64,000 bases of DNA from Oscillospiraceae bacterium. Lineage in GTDB: Bacteria; Bacillota; Clostridia; Lachnospirales; Lachnospiraceae. The translations under genes were made by a program, and so were the position numbers. This document shows, in pieces, positions 45,511 to 54,719 of the stretch. How positions within the stretch are numbered: the first letter of the stretch is position 1; the number at the start of each line of letters is the position of its first letter. The notes below the pieces were generated by a model. It did not search any database. It saw nothing but the letters and a program-made list of their open reading frames with translations, and was not told the origin of the DNA. Location of the stretch: the NCBI GenBank assembly GCA_021771715.1, contig JAETOO010000005.1:62001-126000 (forward strand). The letters run 5' to 3'.

Positions 45511-46455
45511 ATGAGTAAAAGGATCATTCTTACCGGTCCGACCGGTGCGGTTGGACATGCGTTGATTGAGGAGTGCCTCTCACATGGGGATGAGGTCTAT
45601 GCGGTTTGCAGGCCAAATTCTGCGCGGATGGATACGATTCCGAAGCATGAGCAGGTACATATCGTGGAGGCGGATCTGAGTGATCTGGCTTCTGTCGAGG
45701 CCTGCATTCCCAGCTGTTGTGATGTGTTTTATCATTTCGGCTGGGAGGGCACGATCGGCGATGGCCGGAACGATATGTTTTTGCAGAACCGCAATGTCAG
45801 GTATACGCTGGATGCGGTGGAGTTGGCGTGCAGATTGGGGTGCAAGGCATTTATCGGAGCCGGATCTCAGGCAGAGTACGGCCGTGTGGAGGGCATGCTT
45901 CAGCCTGATACGCCTGCTTTTCCGGAGAACGGCTACGGGATGGCAAAGCTCTGTGCCGGACAGATGAGCCGCGTCAAGTGTCAGCAATACGGAATCAAGC
46001 ATATCTGGGCCAGAATTCTGAGTGTCTATGGGCCGTATGACAGCACGCGCACGATGGTGATGTCGACGATTGTGAAGCTGCTGCAAGGGGAACGCCCTGC
46101 TTTTACAAAGGGAGAACAGCTGTGGGATTATCTGTATTCGAAGGATGCGGCTGGGATTCTGTATGCGTTGGCTCAAAAGGGAGTAAGCGGCAAGGTCTAC
46201 TGCCTGGGCAGTGGCAAGGCGCGGCCGCTCTCGGAGTATATGTATGCAATCCGGGATGCTGTTGACGGCAGTCTGCCCTTGGGGATCGGTGAGCTTCCTT
46301 ACGCGCCAAAGCAGGTGATGTACCTATGTGCAGATACGAAGTCGATTCAGGAGGATCTCGGATATGCGTATCGCTATTCATTTGAGGAAGGGATCGCAGA
46401 GACCGTCGAGTGGTATAAGAATAGGACTGCAGAGAAACGGTCATTTGGCGCATGA
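45511..46455 (+). CDS. NAD(P)-dependent sugar reductase/epimerase (YerF-like candidate)
   Basis: A 314-residue extended SDR: nucleotide-binding GPTGAVGHA, FYHFGWEGT, the catalytic YGMAK, and SVYGPYDS with LWDYLYSKDAAG, usual for sugar-nucleotide reductases and epimerases. It sits directly between the ThDP enzyme and a glycosyltransferase. In yersiniose synthesis the second specific enzyme, YerF, reduces the acetyl branch; this gene is the natural candidate. CDP-paratose or CDP-abequose synthases are related and possible alternatives. Confidence 0.8.
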   Translation: MSKRIILTGPTGAVGHALIEECLSHGDEVYAVCRPNSARMDTIPKHEQVHIVEADLSDLASVEACIPSCCDVFYHFGWEGTIGDGRNDMFLQNRNVRYTLDAVELACRLGCKAFIGAGSQAEYGRVEGMLQPDTPAFPENGYGMAKLCAGQMSRVKCQQYGIKHIWARILSVYGPYDSTRTMVMSTIVKLLQGERPAFTKGEQLWDYLYSKDAAGILYALAQKGVSGKVYCLGSGKARPLSEYMYAIRDAVDGSLPLGIGELPYAPKQVMYLCADTKSIQEDLGYAYRYSFEEGIAETVEWYKNRTAEKRSFGA

Positions 46456-46491
46456 CAGTGTGGCTGCCGCAAGGGCGGCGTAGGAGGAAAC

Positions 46492-47454
46492 ATGCAGAAG
46501 ATAAGCATCATGATTCCATGCTATAATGAAGAGGAAAATGTAAGACCTATGAGCAAGGCGGTGGTCGAGCTGCTGGGCAGGGAGCTTCCACAGTACGATT
46601 ACGAGATTTTGTTTATCGACAACTGTTCGACAGACCGCACGCGGGAGTATCTGCGGGAGGTTTGTGCCGCGAACCACAAGATCAAGGCGATCTTTAATGC
46701 AAAGAACTTTGGACAGTTCAATTCACCCTATTATGGGATGTGTCAGACGACAGGAGACTGTACGATTTGTCTGTGCTGTGATTTTCAGGATCCGGTCGAG
46801 ATGATTCCGGAACTGGTGAGAGAATGGGAGAACGGCTATAAGATTGTCTGTGCGATCAAGACGGCCAGCAAGGAAAATAAGATTATGCGCTTTCTGCGGA
46901 CCTGCTATTACAAGCTGATCAAGAGGATGTCGGATGTGGAGCAGATTGAGCATTTTACCGGGTTCGGACTGTATGACAGGAGTTTTATCGAGGTGCTGCG
47001 GAATCTGGATGATCCGACACCGTTTTTGAGAGGGATTGTGGCGGAGCTTGGCTTCCGGAGAAAGGATATCCCGTATACGCAGGCAAAGCGAGCGGCCGGG
47101 AAGACGCACAATAACTGGTACACTCTGTATGATGCGGCGATGCTGAGTTTCACATCCTACACGAAGATCGGACTGCGGCTTGCGACGATCATGGGATTTG
47201 CATGCTCGGCGATCAGCATTGTGATTGCGGTGGCGTATCTGATTATGAAACTGATCTACTGGGATCGGTTCGCGGCCGGGACCGCGCCGATTCTGATCGG
47301 AGTGTTTCTGATGGGGTCGATCCAGCTTTTCTTTATCGGGTTGATGGGAGAGTATATCCTGAATATCAACCGGCGGGTGATGAAGCGGCCGCTGGTGATA
47401 GAGGAGGAGCGGATCAATTTCGAGGAGCAGAATGGTGATAATTATGAAATTTGA
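46492..47454 (+). CDS. GtrB-like polyprenyl-phosphate glycosyltransferase
   Basis: A 320-residue enzyme with a GT2 domain (ISIMIPCYNEEEN, ILFIDNCSTDRT, NAKNFGQFNSPYYGM, CLCCDFQDPVEM) and two C-terminal helices (about 231-255 and 264-290). It belongs to the DPM/GtrB class, making undecaprenyl-phosphate sugars. The gene overlaps rfbG by 23 bases, and GtrA, the usual flippase partner, lies just beyond. It may load the CDP-sugar made here onto undecaprenyl phosphate (inference; most known GtrB enzymes use UDP-glucose). Confidence 0.87.
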   Translation: MQKISIMIPCYNEEENVRPMSKAVVELLGRELPQYDYEILFIDNCSTDRTREYLREVCAANHKIKAIFNAKNFGQFNSPYYGMCQTTGDCTICLCCDFQDPVEMIPELVREWENGYKIVCAIKTASKENKIMRFLRTCYYKLIKRMSDVEQIEHFTGFGLYDRSFIEVLRNLDDPTPFLRGIVAELGFRRKDIPYTQAKRAAGKTHNNWYTLYDAAMLSFTSYTKIGLRLATIMGFACSAISIVIAVAYLIMKLIYWDRFAAGTAPILIGVFLMGSIQLFFIGLMGEYILNINRRVMKRPLVIEEERINFEEQNGDNYEI

Positions 47455-48508
47455 CTTTGATTTTTACAGAAATCGTCGGGTACTGGTGACGGGGCACACG
47501 GGCTTTAAGGGAAGCTGGATGTGCAAGCTGCTGGTCGGCGCGGGCGCAAAAGTGACAGGCTATGCACTCAAGCCTCCTACAGTGCCGGAGCTGTTTGGGC
47601 TGACCGGTGTGGAGGAGAGTATGCACTCCGTGGAAGGCGATGTGCGGGATCTGCAGCACTTGCGGGAGGTCTTTGAGGCGGCACAGCCGGAGATTGTGAT
47701 CCACATGGCGGCACAGCCGATTGTGAGGGAATCCTACAAAAATCCGGTGTACACGTATGAGACGAATGTGATGGGGACTGTGAATGTCCTGGAGTGCATT
47801 CGGCTGACGGACTCCGTCAAATCCTTTGTGAATGTGACGACGGACAAGGTCTACCGGAACCGGGAGTGGGACTGGGGCTACCGCGAGAATGAGGAGCTGA
47901 ACGGGTACGATCCATACTCGAACTCGAAATCGTGCTCGGAGCTTGTCACGAGCAGCTACCTGAATTCTTTTTTTAAGGAAAAAGATGTCGCGATCTCCAC
48001 GGCGCGTGCCGGAAATGTGATCGGCGGCGGGGATTTTGCGGTGGATCGGATTATACCGGACTGCATTCGTGCGGCGCATGAGAAACGGGATATCATTGTG
48101 CGGAATCCTTATTCCACCAGGCCTTATGAGCATGTGCTGGAGCCGGTGTGCGTGTATTTGATGCTGGCGGCTGCGCAGTATCAGGACAGAGCGTTCGCCG
48201 GGAGCTATAATGTGGGGCCGGATGACGCGGATTGCTGGACAACCGGGGAACTTGTATCCTTGTTCTGTGAGAAGTGGAATGAGCACACGGGGAATGCAGT
48301 GAGCTGGATCGACCAGTATGACGGCGGCCCGCATGAGGCAAATTTCCTGAAGCTGGACTGTTCAAAGCTGAAAAAGACGTTTGGCTGGCGGCCGCGCTGG
48401 AATGTGGAGACCGCGATGGAAAAGATTGTAGAGTGGTATGCGTGCTATTATCAGGGCGGTGATGTGGCTGCGTGCATGGAGCGGCAGATCCGGGAGTTTT
48501 GCGGGTGA
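47432..48508 (+). CDS. rfbG: CDP-glucose 4,6-dehydratase
   Basis: A 358-residue SDR that converts CDP-glucose to CDP-4-keto-6-deoxyglucose. It contains RVLVTGHTGFKGSWM, MAAQPIVRESY, TTDKVYRNREW and the catalytic YSNSK, all characteristic of RfbG. The ATG lies inside the preceding GT2 gene (23-bp overlap) behind GAGGAG. Its position after the glycosyltransferase, rather than between rfbF and rfbH, is a rearranged order compared with enteric loci. Confidence 0.95.
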   Translation: MVIIMKFDFDFYRNRRVLVTGHTGFKGSWMCKLLVGAGAKVTGYALKPPTVPELFGLTGVEESMHSVEGDVRDLQHLREVFEAAQPEIVIHMAAQPIVRESYKNPVYTYETNVMGTVNVLECIRLTDSVKSFVNVTTDKVYRNREWDWGYRENEELNGYDPYSNSKSCSELVTSSYLNSFFKEKDVAISTARAGNVIGGGDFAVDRIIPDCIRAAHEKRDIIVRNPYSTRPYEHVLEPVCVYLMLAAAQYQDRAFAGSYNVGPDDADCWTTGELVSLFCEKWNEHTGNAVSWIDQYDGGPHEANFLKLDCSKLKKTFGWRPRWNVETAMEKIVEWYACYYQGGDVAACMERQIREFCG

Positions 48509-48672
48509 GATAGAGGGTATTGTGTGCCGGTGACATTCATTTGATAATGGTTGGGGCAAAAGGCAGAAATGTGGTTGGCTGCGATTGAGGCAGAGAGTGT
48601 CCTTATGTTGTGGATGCTGTCTTGACCAACATGTACATGTGTGGAAGAAAGAAATGAGGATGAGAGCGGAAC

Positions 48673-49179
48673 ATGGAGCAGGTAATGAACCAACTTTGGA
48701 AGCTGATTGACGGGATTTTGAGATTTATTTTTTTCCGGATTTTGCATTTGAAGATATCGGAAGAGAACTGGGAGAAATTTCTGCAGTTTGTGAAGTTCGG
48801 CATTGTCGGTGTGAGCAACACGGTGGTATCGTATGTGATCTATGTCATTTCTCTGCTTCTGTTTCAGAGACAGGGGCTTTTTCCTGAGGTGGATTATCTG
48901 ATTGCGCAGATGATTGCGTTTGCGCTCAGTGTGCTCTGGTCGTTTTACTGGAATCGAAAATATGTGTTCCAGGACGGCGGGGAGCAGGTGATCTGGTGGA
49001 AGGCATTGATCAAGACTTATATTTCATATGCGTTTACGGGGCTGTTTCTGAATACGATTCTCTCTTATTTCTGGGTTAATTGGCTGCATGTTTCCAAGCT
49101 TGTGGCGCCGATCGCGAATCTGCTGATCAGTGTGCCGCTGAATTTTGTGCTGAATAAGTTTTGGGCGTTTAAGAAATAA
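48673..49179 (+). CDS. gtrA: GtrA family membrane protein
   Basis: A 168-residue protein with four membrane helices. KFGIVGVSNTVVSYVIY and LSVLWSFYWNRKYVFQ are the diagnostic GtrA motifs, with VPLNFVLNKFWAFK at the end. GtrA proteins are thought to flip undecaprenyl-phosphate-linked sugars made by GtrB-type transferases. A GtrB-like gene lies 1.2 kb upstream with rfbG between. A 164-bp gap with a small ACATGTACATGT palindrome (near 48629) precedes the gene; the ribosome site is weak. Confidence 0.9.
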   Translation: MEQVMNQLWKLIDGILRFIFFRILHLKISEENWEKFLQFVKFGIVGVSNTVVSYVIYVISLLLFQRQGLFPEVDYLIAQMIAFALSVLWSFYWNRKYVFQDGGEQVIWWKALIKTYISYAFTGLFLNTILSYFWVNWLHVSKLVAPIANLLISVPLNFVLNKFWAFKK

Positions 49180-49231
49180 TGAGCTGGGCAGCAGAGCTAA
49201 ATTCATAAATTCGTTTTGCCCAAAATCGCGG

Positions 49232-49260
49232 TTGTGTCTTTTCTGATCTCGTAGTAAAAT
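49232..49260 (+). promoter_or_regulatory. Possible promoter for the AAA-ATPase gene
   Basis: TTGTGT (49232-49237) and TAAAAT (49255-49260) are spaced by 17 bases. A start near 49267 fits the ATG at 49316 and argues against an in-frame ATG at 49259. Confidence 0.42.
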
Positions 49261-49315
49261 GGAGATACGGGATCAGAAGAGACGCTTTTTTGTGACAGAG
49301 CAGACGGGAGAAGGA

Positions 49316-51088
49316 ATGGATAAAAATCTGGGACTGGAAGAAACTGCGAAATGGAATCGAGACAGGACAGATTCCTGGCACAGATGGAAGAAGCTCCCGA
49401 TTGGAGTGGAGAGCTTTGAGAAGCTGCGCAGGAATGAGTTCTATTATATTGATAAGACAGGCCTGATCCGGGATCTGCTGAACAGCTGGGCAGATGTGAA
49501 TCTGTTTACCCGCCCGAGACGGTTTGGAAAGTCTCTGAATATGAGTATGTTTCAGAGCTTTTTTGAGATTGGGTGCGACAGGAGTCTGTTTGACGGTCTG
49601 GAAATTGCAAAGGATACAAAACTGTGCGATGCCTATATGGGAAAGTTCCCTGTGATTTCTATCTCGCTGAAAGGCGTAAATGGGAGCAGCTATGAGCAGG
49701 CGGTAGATATGCTTCGGCTGATTCTGAATGAAGAAACCAACCGTGTCGTGAAGAATATGCGGCAGGAGGAGTGGAATCTGTATCAGCAAAGTGCAGTAAA
49801 TCGGCTTTTGGACCATGAGATGAGCGAGGCGGATGTGATGAGTTCCGTTCGGACTCTGTCAGCTGTGCTGAACCAATATTATGGGCAGAAGGTGATTATT
49901 CTCATAGATGAGTATGATGTGCCCCTTGCGAAAGCGTTTGATCGCGGCTACTATGATCAGATGGTGGTTCTGATGCGCAACCTGTTTGAGCAGGCGCTGA
50001 AGACAAATGACAACCTCTATTTTGCGGTGCTGACGGGCTGCATGCGGATTTCCAAGGAGAGCATTTTTACGGGACTGAATAATTTAAAGGTGCTTTCTGT
50101 ATCGGATGTGCGGTTTGACGAGTATTTTGGCTTTACAGAGTCCGAGGTCAGAGCGATGCTGGATGATTATGGGCTTTTGGCATACCTTGACCGCATGAAG
50201 GAATGGTATGATGGGTATCAGTTTGGAAAGGTACATGTATACTGTCCGTGGGATGTGGTAAATTACTGCGATGAGCTGCGGGCGGATCCGGAGGTGCAGC
50301 CTAAGAATTACTGGCTGAATACGAGCGGGAATGATGTGGTGAGGCGTTTTATTGAGCGGGCAGATTCCGGTACGGCAAAGCGGGAGATTGAGCGGCTGGT
50401 CGCCGGCGATACGGTGTCAAAGGAGCTTCATCAGGAACTGACCTACAAGGAACTGTATGACTCGGTGGAAAATATCTGGAGCGTCTTGTTTGCGACCGGG
50501 TATTTGACACAGAAGGGACAGCCGGAAGGGGATCTCTTTTCTCTGAAAATTCCGAATCTGGAGATCCGGCAGATTTTTACGAGGCAGATCATGGTATTGT
50601 TTCGCGAAGCTGCAGGAAAGGATGGAGCGGCGCTGGAAGCGTTGTGCGATTCGCTGCAAAGAGGAGACGCGGCGGGAGTGGAGCGGAGGCTGAATGAGTA
50701 CCTGCGCAAGACCATCAGTATTCGGGACACTTTTGTGAAAAAAGCGACGAAGGAGAATTTCTATCATGGAATTTTGCTTGGGCTGCTGGGCTTCAAGGAT
50801 TCCTGGAGTGTGTATTCTAACAGGGAAGCCGGGGAGGGCTACAGTGATATCCTCGTGGAATGCGAGGAGGATGCGCTGGGGATTGTAATAGAAGTAAAGT
50901 ATGCCGAGAGTGGCGATCTGGAACAGGGATGCCGCGCTGCGCTGGAGCAGATCGGGAGAAAGCATTACGAGGACGAGCTGCGAAGGGATGGGATGGCGAA
51001 GATTCTGGAGTACGGAATCGCCTGTTTCCGAAAGCAGTGCAGGGTTGAAGTGATAAGTAGCCAGGACATTGGAATGATAGCAGAATAG
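49316..51088 (+). CDS. AAA-ATPase-like / PD-(D/E)XK nuclease-like protein
   Basis: A 590-residue protein of a family (AAA-ATPase_like plus PDDEXK_9) present in many copies in anaerobe genomes. The front has PIGVESFEKLRRNEFYYIDKT and FTRPRRFGKSLNMSM as Walker A, with Walker B IILIDEYDVPL. The C-terminal domain carries GYSDILVE and IVIEVKYAE, the nuclease-type D-ExK residues. GGGAG precedes the ATG at 49316; the longer start at 49259 would overlap the -10 box of the likely promoter. Its task is unproven. It lies between gtrA and the acylation genes without apparent link and may be a separately inserted gene, although the next gene starts one base after its stop. Confidence 0.85.
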   Translation: MDKNLGLEETAKWNRDRTDSWHRWKKLPIGVESFEKLRRNEFYYIDKTGLIRDLLNSWADVNLFTRPRRFGKSLNMSMFQSFFEIGCDRSLFDGLEIAKDTKLCDAYMGKFPVISISLKGVNGSSYEQAVDMLRLILNEETNRVVKNMRQEEWNLYQQSAVNRLLDHEMSEADVMSSVRTLSAVLNQYYGQKVIILIDEYDVPLAKAFDRGYYDQMVVLMRNLFEQALKTNDNLYFAVLTGCMRISKESIFTGLNNLKVLSVSDVRFDEYFGFTESEVRAMLDDYGLLAYLDRMKEWYDGYQFGKVHVYCPWDVVNYCDELRADPEVQPKNYWLNTSGNDVVRRFIERADSGTAKREIERLVAGDTVSKELHQELTYKELYDSVENIWSVLFATGYLTQKGQPEGDLFSLKIPNLEIRQIFTRQIMVLFREAAGKDGAALEALCDSLQRGDAAGVERRLNEYLRKTISIRDTFVKKATKENFYHGILLGLLGFKDSWSVYSNREAGEGYSDILVECEEDALGIVIEVKYAESGDLEQGCRAALEQIGRKHYEDELRRDGMAKILEYGIACFRKQCRVEVISSQDIGMIAE

Positions 51089-51089
51089 T

Positions 51090-52916
51090 ATGGAGAAAAA
51101 TGTGGAAAGACTTAGGATAGGAGCAAGAGCGTGTATTTTTTGCGGAATAGCGTGCCTGCTGTTCGGCGTGGTGAACGTCATTGCGAGTCCGGTCTGGTTG
51201 GACTGGAACAATTATAATACGACATACGGTTTCTACGAGGAGCCGGACAATACGATCGAGACGATTTTTCTGGGCTCCAGTGTGACGGTGAATGGGATCA
51301 TTCCAATGGAGTTGTACGAAAAATATGGGATCAGCAGTTATAATCTGGGCACGGAGCAGCAGCCGATGCTGGCGTCTTACTATTGGCTGGAGGAGGCTTA
51401 TCGGCTTCATTCGGATACGCTGGACACGGTTGTGCTGGATGTCTCTATGATGAGAAGGACGCCGGACGAGGCTTTCTTTCATAAGGCATTGGATGCGATG
51501 CAGTTGTCCAAGGTAAAATACCATGCGGTGAAGGAATACACGGATGACTTCAAAAAAATGCTGTCGGAGCTGATTCCTGTATTATCCTATCATGATCGTT
51601 GGAAATCTCTGGCGGATAGTGATTTCCTGAAGATGGATTATGACGCAGAACTGTATACACGGGGATACAATTACAATGCGGGAAGATACCTTTCTTATAT
51701 TGGCGATGCAACTCTGATTGCGCAGCCTCCGTATCTGGAGGATGCACAGGCGGGGGAGACGGTTCTTGACAGTTATTCTCTGCTCTATTTAAAGAGAATG
51801 ATGCAGTTTTGTGCGGCTCATGAGATTCGATTTGTTTTGATGAAAACTCCGATTTTCAGTGATGCATCCTGGGCGAGGGGCTGGACCTCAGCGGATCACA
51901 ATGCGGTGCAGAAGATTGCGGATAGCTATCATCTGGACTTTTTTGATTTTAATTTCTGGCCGTACATAGATGAGATCGAGTACAGCAATGCGACAGATAC
52001 CTTTGACGGATATCATTTAAATTATTCCGGTGCGAGAAAGTTGACGAGCTGGTTTGGGAGATACCTTACCCGCAGCTGTGGAAATCGGGATGTCCGGGGC
52101 GAGGAGCGGTACGCGTTTCTTGAGGAGGAGTTGATGCAGTATAAGCGAAGCATCGTAGGAGCAGGGCTTGGCAGGATCACGGATCCGGCGGCGTACCTTT
52201 CCTATTTTGCGGATAAGGAGCAGTATACGGTTTTTGTTTCTGTCATGGATGATGCGTCGGAGAGTCTTTCTTCTTGGCAGAGAGAAAAATTTGCAGACTT
52301 GGGTTTGAAAGAGCTATCCGGGTTAGCATACCGCGACGCTTATTTAGGAATTATTAATAATAATACAATAGAAATCGACGAAGTAAAGCGGTATAATGAG
52401 GAGAAAATTCTGGAAAAATCAGAAGAGGCCTCCGAGCAGTATGAGATCAATGATCTGGAGCATATCGAGGAATTGATTGCCCTTGAGGAGGCCAAAAAGG
52501 ATGCGGAAGAAGATGCGGCAGAGGAAGAGCAGCTGTTGCAGGAGGACACTCTTCCGCTGACGGTTGAGGGGAGATTGCCGGATGGGAAGGAATATAAATT
52601 GACCAGCGGAGGCTTTGCCTCTGGCTGCATTGCTTCCTGCGAAATTGACGGTGTAGAGTATGCACCGAACCAGAGGGGCTTGAACATCGTGGTGTACGAT
52701 CATGTGCTGAAAAAGGTGGTCGATACGGCGGTGTTTGACACGTTTGCGTCTCCGGTGAGGGAGTCGAAGATCATCGAGGAGTCTTTAGATCAGGCGCTGG
52801 CGGAAGGGAAAACATTTTCTGAGCTGTCGCCTCTGGAGCAGCAGCTGTGGCTGTACAATCAAGCATGTGAGGAGAGACGGTCGGTGTTGCTGCAGTCTCT
52901 TGCTACGGTGGGATAG
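51090..52916 (+). CDS. Membrane-anchored SGNH-type acyltransferase partner (DltD/AlgX-like role)
   Basis: A 608-residue protein with one N-terminal membrane helix (about 13-34) and an extracytoplasmic SGNH domain: the serine block IFLGSSVTVNG, TEQQPMLASYY, and the Asp-His pair in DGYHLNYSGARKL. A coiled-coil-like acidic stretch (about 440-490) is followed by a beta-rich C-terminal domain. It starts one base after the AAA gene and is followed by an MBOAT gene. In the Dlt system the equivalent place is held by DltD, so it probably receives or transfers the acyl group at the surface (inference). Confidence 0.78.
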   Translation: MEKNVERLRIGARACIFCGIACLLFGVVNVIASPVWLDWNNYNTTYGFYEEPDNTIETIFLGSSVTVNGIIPMELYEKYGISSYNLGTEQQPMLASYYWLEEAYRLHSDTLDTVVLDVSMMRRTPDEAFFHKALDAMQLSKVKYHAVKEYTDDFKKMLSELIPVLSYHDRWKSLADSDFLKMDYDAELYTRGYNYNAGRYLSYIGDATLIAQPPYLEDAQAGETVLDSYSLLYLKRMMQFCAAHEIRFVLMKTPIFSDASWARGWTSADHNAVQKIADSYHLDFFDFNFWPYIDEIEYSNATDTFDGYHLNYSGARKLTSWFGRYLTRSCGNRDVRGEERYAFLEEELMQYKRSIVGAGLGRITDPAAYLSYFADKEQYTVFVSVMDDASESLSSWQREKFADLGLKELSGLAYRDAYLGIINNNTIEIDEVKRYNEEKILEKSEEASEQYEINDLEHIEELIALEEAKKDAEEDAAEEEQLLQEDTLPLTVEGRLPDGKEYKLTSGGFASGCIASCEIDGVEYAPNQRGLNIVVYDHVLKKVVDTAVFDTFASPVRESKIIEESLDQALAEGKTFSELSPLEQQLWLYNQACEERRSVLLQSLATVG

Positions 52917-52935
52917 GATCATGGTTACAACGATT

Positions 52936-52963
52936 TTGGAGAAAATAATACGAAATGTACAAT
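52936..52963 (+). promoter_or_regulatory. Possible internal promoter before the MBOAT gene
   Basis: TTGGAG (52936-52941) and TACAAT (52958-52963) are spaced by 16 bases within the 67-bp gap before the MBOAT start at 52984. Support is moderate. Confidence 0.35.
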
Positions 52964-52983
52964 ATATCATAGAAGGGACGACA

Positions 52984-54558
52984 ATGTCCTACAATTCCCT
53001 GATTTTCTTTCTCTGTGTCGTCTTTTTTCTGGCGGTCTATTTTCTGCTGCGCCATCAGGCGGCGAAGAGAATCTGGATCCTGACGGCGAACATTGTCTTC
53101 TATGTCTGGTCGGGCTGGGCCGCGCTGTGGATTGTCGTGGCGACGGCGCTGATCGTGTACGGGATCACGAGAAGGATGGAACAGATCTACAGCCGGTACG
53201 AGACGGAGAAGGAAGGGCTGAAGCCGAAGGAGCAGACGGTTCTGCTTGCGGGCTACAAAAGAAAGACGAGAAAGTACATGTGGCTTGGACTGTTTTTGAT
53301 CCTCGCTGTGTGGATTTATGTCAAGGTGGGAAAGCTGCTCGACTTTGACTCAGTTGATACCTTCCGGGAGTGGGGCAGTGGAAAAGGTATTTTGGTTCCG
53401 CTTGGAATTTCCTATTACAGCCTATCGGCAATCGGGTATCTGCTGGATGTCTACTGGAGAAAGGCAAAGCCGGAGCACAATTTTCTCTCCCTGTTCACGG
53501 TGATGACATACTTTCCGCATATCGTTCAGGGGCCGATCAGCAAGTACAGCAAGCTGCTCGCACAGCTGCATGCGCTTCCGGCCTTTCAGTATGACCGGGT
53601 GTGCTTTGGACTGCAGCTGATGATCTGGGGCTACGTGAAGAAGCTGGTGATTGCGGACCGGCTGGTGATCTTCACGAATGCGGTGTTCACGGCTCCTGCG
53701 GATTATGCGGGGGTGGAGATTGTTCTGGCCGTGGTGCTCTGTGTGTTCCAGCTGTATGCGGATTTCAGCGGCTGTATGGATATCGTTTGCGGTATATCGC
53801 AGGCGATCGGGATTGAACTGGACGTCAATTTCAGGCAGCCGTTCTACGCGAGGAGCGCGTCGGAGTTCTGGAGCCGGTGGCATATCACGCTGGGAGCGTG
53901 GACGAAGGAGTACCTCTACCTGCCGATTGCGATGAATCCGAGGTTCATGAAGTGGACGCGGCAGCTGAAAAAGGATGGGAAGGCGTGGTTTTCGTCGTTC
54001 ATCAAAGCGCTCTGTCCGCTGTTTGCGGTGTGGCTGTTCACCGGACTGTGGCATGGGACAGGCTGGGACTATCTGGTGTGGGGCCTTTACTGGTGTGTTC
54101 TGATGACGATCGGGAAGGAGACGGCCCCGCTGTGCGGAAAGCTGACAGCACGGCTGGGGATCAGCACGGGAAGAAAATACTTTGCGCTGTGGCAGTCGAT
54201 CCGGACCTTTCTGATTTTTGGAATCGGCAGGATGTTTACGGTGGCCGGTGGCTTGGCGGGCTGCAAGACGCTGTGGAATCAGCTGTTTGCGGAGCACAGG
54301 CTCTGGGTACTGTTTGACGGAAGCCTGTACACGCACGGGCTGGATCGGAAGGACTGTTATGTGGCGATTGCGGGGGTGATCCTGCTCCTGGTGGTGGATG
54401 CGATCCACGAAAAGGGGACGGCAATCCGCCGCACGATCGCGGCGCAGCCGCTGCCGGTCCGGTGGCTGGTGTACTATGCGGCGATCTTCGCGATCGTGAT
54501 TTTCGGAATGTACGGGCCGGGGTATGACGCCTCCAGTTTTGTGTATGGGGCGTTTTGA
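52984..54558 (+). CDS. MBOAT family O-acyltransferase (DltB-like role)
   Basis: A 524-residue polytopic acyltransferase. It begins MSYNSLIFFLCVVFFL, has YFPHIVQGPISKYSKL, and the catalytic histidine in FTGLWHGTGWDYLVWGLYW. ATG 52984, with AAGGG upstream, was preferred; longer starts at 52867 and 52921 add sequence not expected for the family. In Dlt-type systems the MBOAT protein takes the acyl group from a carrier protein and passes it across the membrane. A carrier protein and adenylating ligase follow, so this is more Dlt-like than AlgI-like. The residual gap after it (54559-54719) holds imperfect repeats. Confidence 0.9.
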   Translation: MSYNSLIFFLCVVFFLAVYFLLRHQAAKRIWILTANIVFYVWSGWAALWIVVATALIVYGITRRMEQIYSRYETEKEGLKPKEQTVLLAGYKRKTRKYMWLGLFLILAVWIYVKVGKLLDFDSVDTFREWGSGKGILVPLGISYYSLSAIGYLLDVYWRKAKPEHNFLSLFTVMTYFPHIVQGPISKYSKLLAQLHALPAFQYDRVCFGLQLMIWGYVKKLVIADRLVIFTNAVFTAPADYAGVEIVLAVVLCVFQLYADFSGCMDIVCGISQAIGIELDVNFRQPFYARSASEFWSRWHITLGAWTKEYLYLPIAMNPRFMKWTRQLKKDGKAWFSSFIKALCPLFAVWLFTGLWHGTGWDYLVWGLYWCVLMTIGKETAPLCGKLTARLGISTGRKYFALWQSIRTFLIFGIGRMFTVAGGLAGCKTLWNQLFAEHRLWVLFDGSLYTHGLDRKDCYVAIAGVILLLVVDAIHEKGTAIRRTIAAQPLPVRWLVYYAAIFAIVIFGMYGPGYDASSFVYGAF

Positions 54559-54656
54559 CGGATAAAAACTGTCGGCTGTTTTGACGGGGGAAAGCCGGAA
54601 TGGGTGAATGGCCGGTTATTTTGACTGATAAAAGTCAGAATGGGTGACTGCCGATT
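54552..54656 (+). repeat. Imperfect repeats between MBOAT and carrier-protein genes
   Basis: Three related copies begin GTTTTGACGG (54552), GTTTTGACGG (54578) and ATTTTGACTG (54618). The last two share about 38 bases, including GAATGGGTGA. The first overlaps the MBOAT stop codon. Each contains a small inverted repeat, for example TGACT/AGTCA in the third. Confidence 0.6.
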
Positions 54657-54719
54657 GCCTTGGTGGTGGTAGCGAGTGAAAAAATCAGGCAGAGAATCTG
54701 CGGAAAGGAATGAAAAATT

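Noticed and set aside
53422-54408. Minus-strand open frame of 328 codons
   Set aside because: Antisense to the MBOAT gene, which has a clear catalytic histidine motif.
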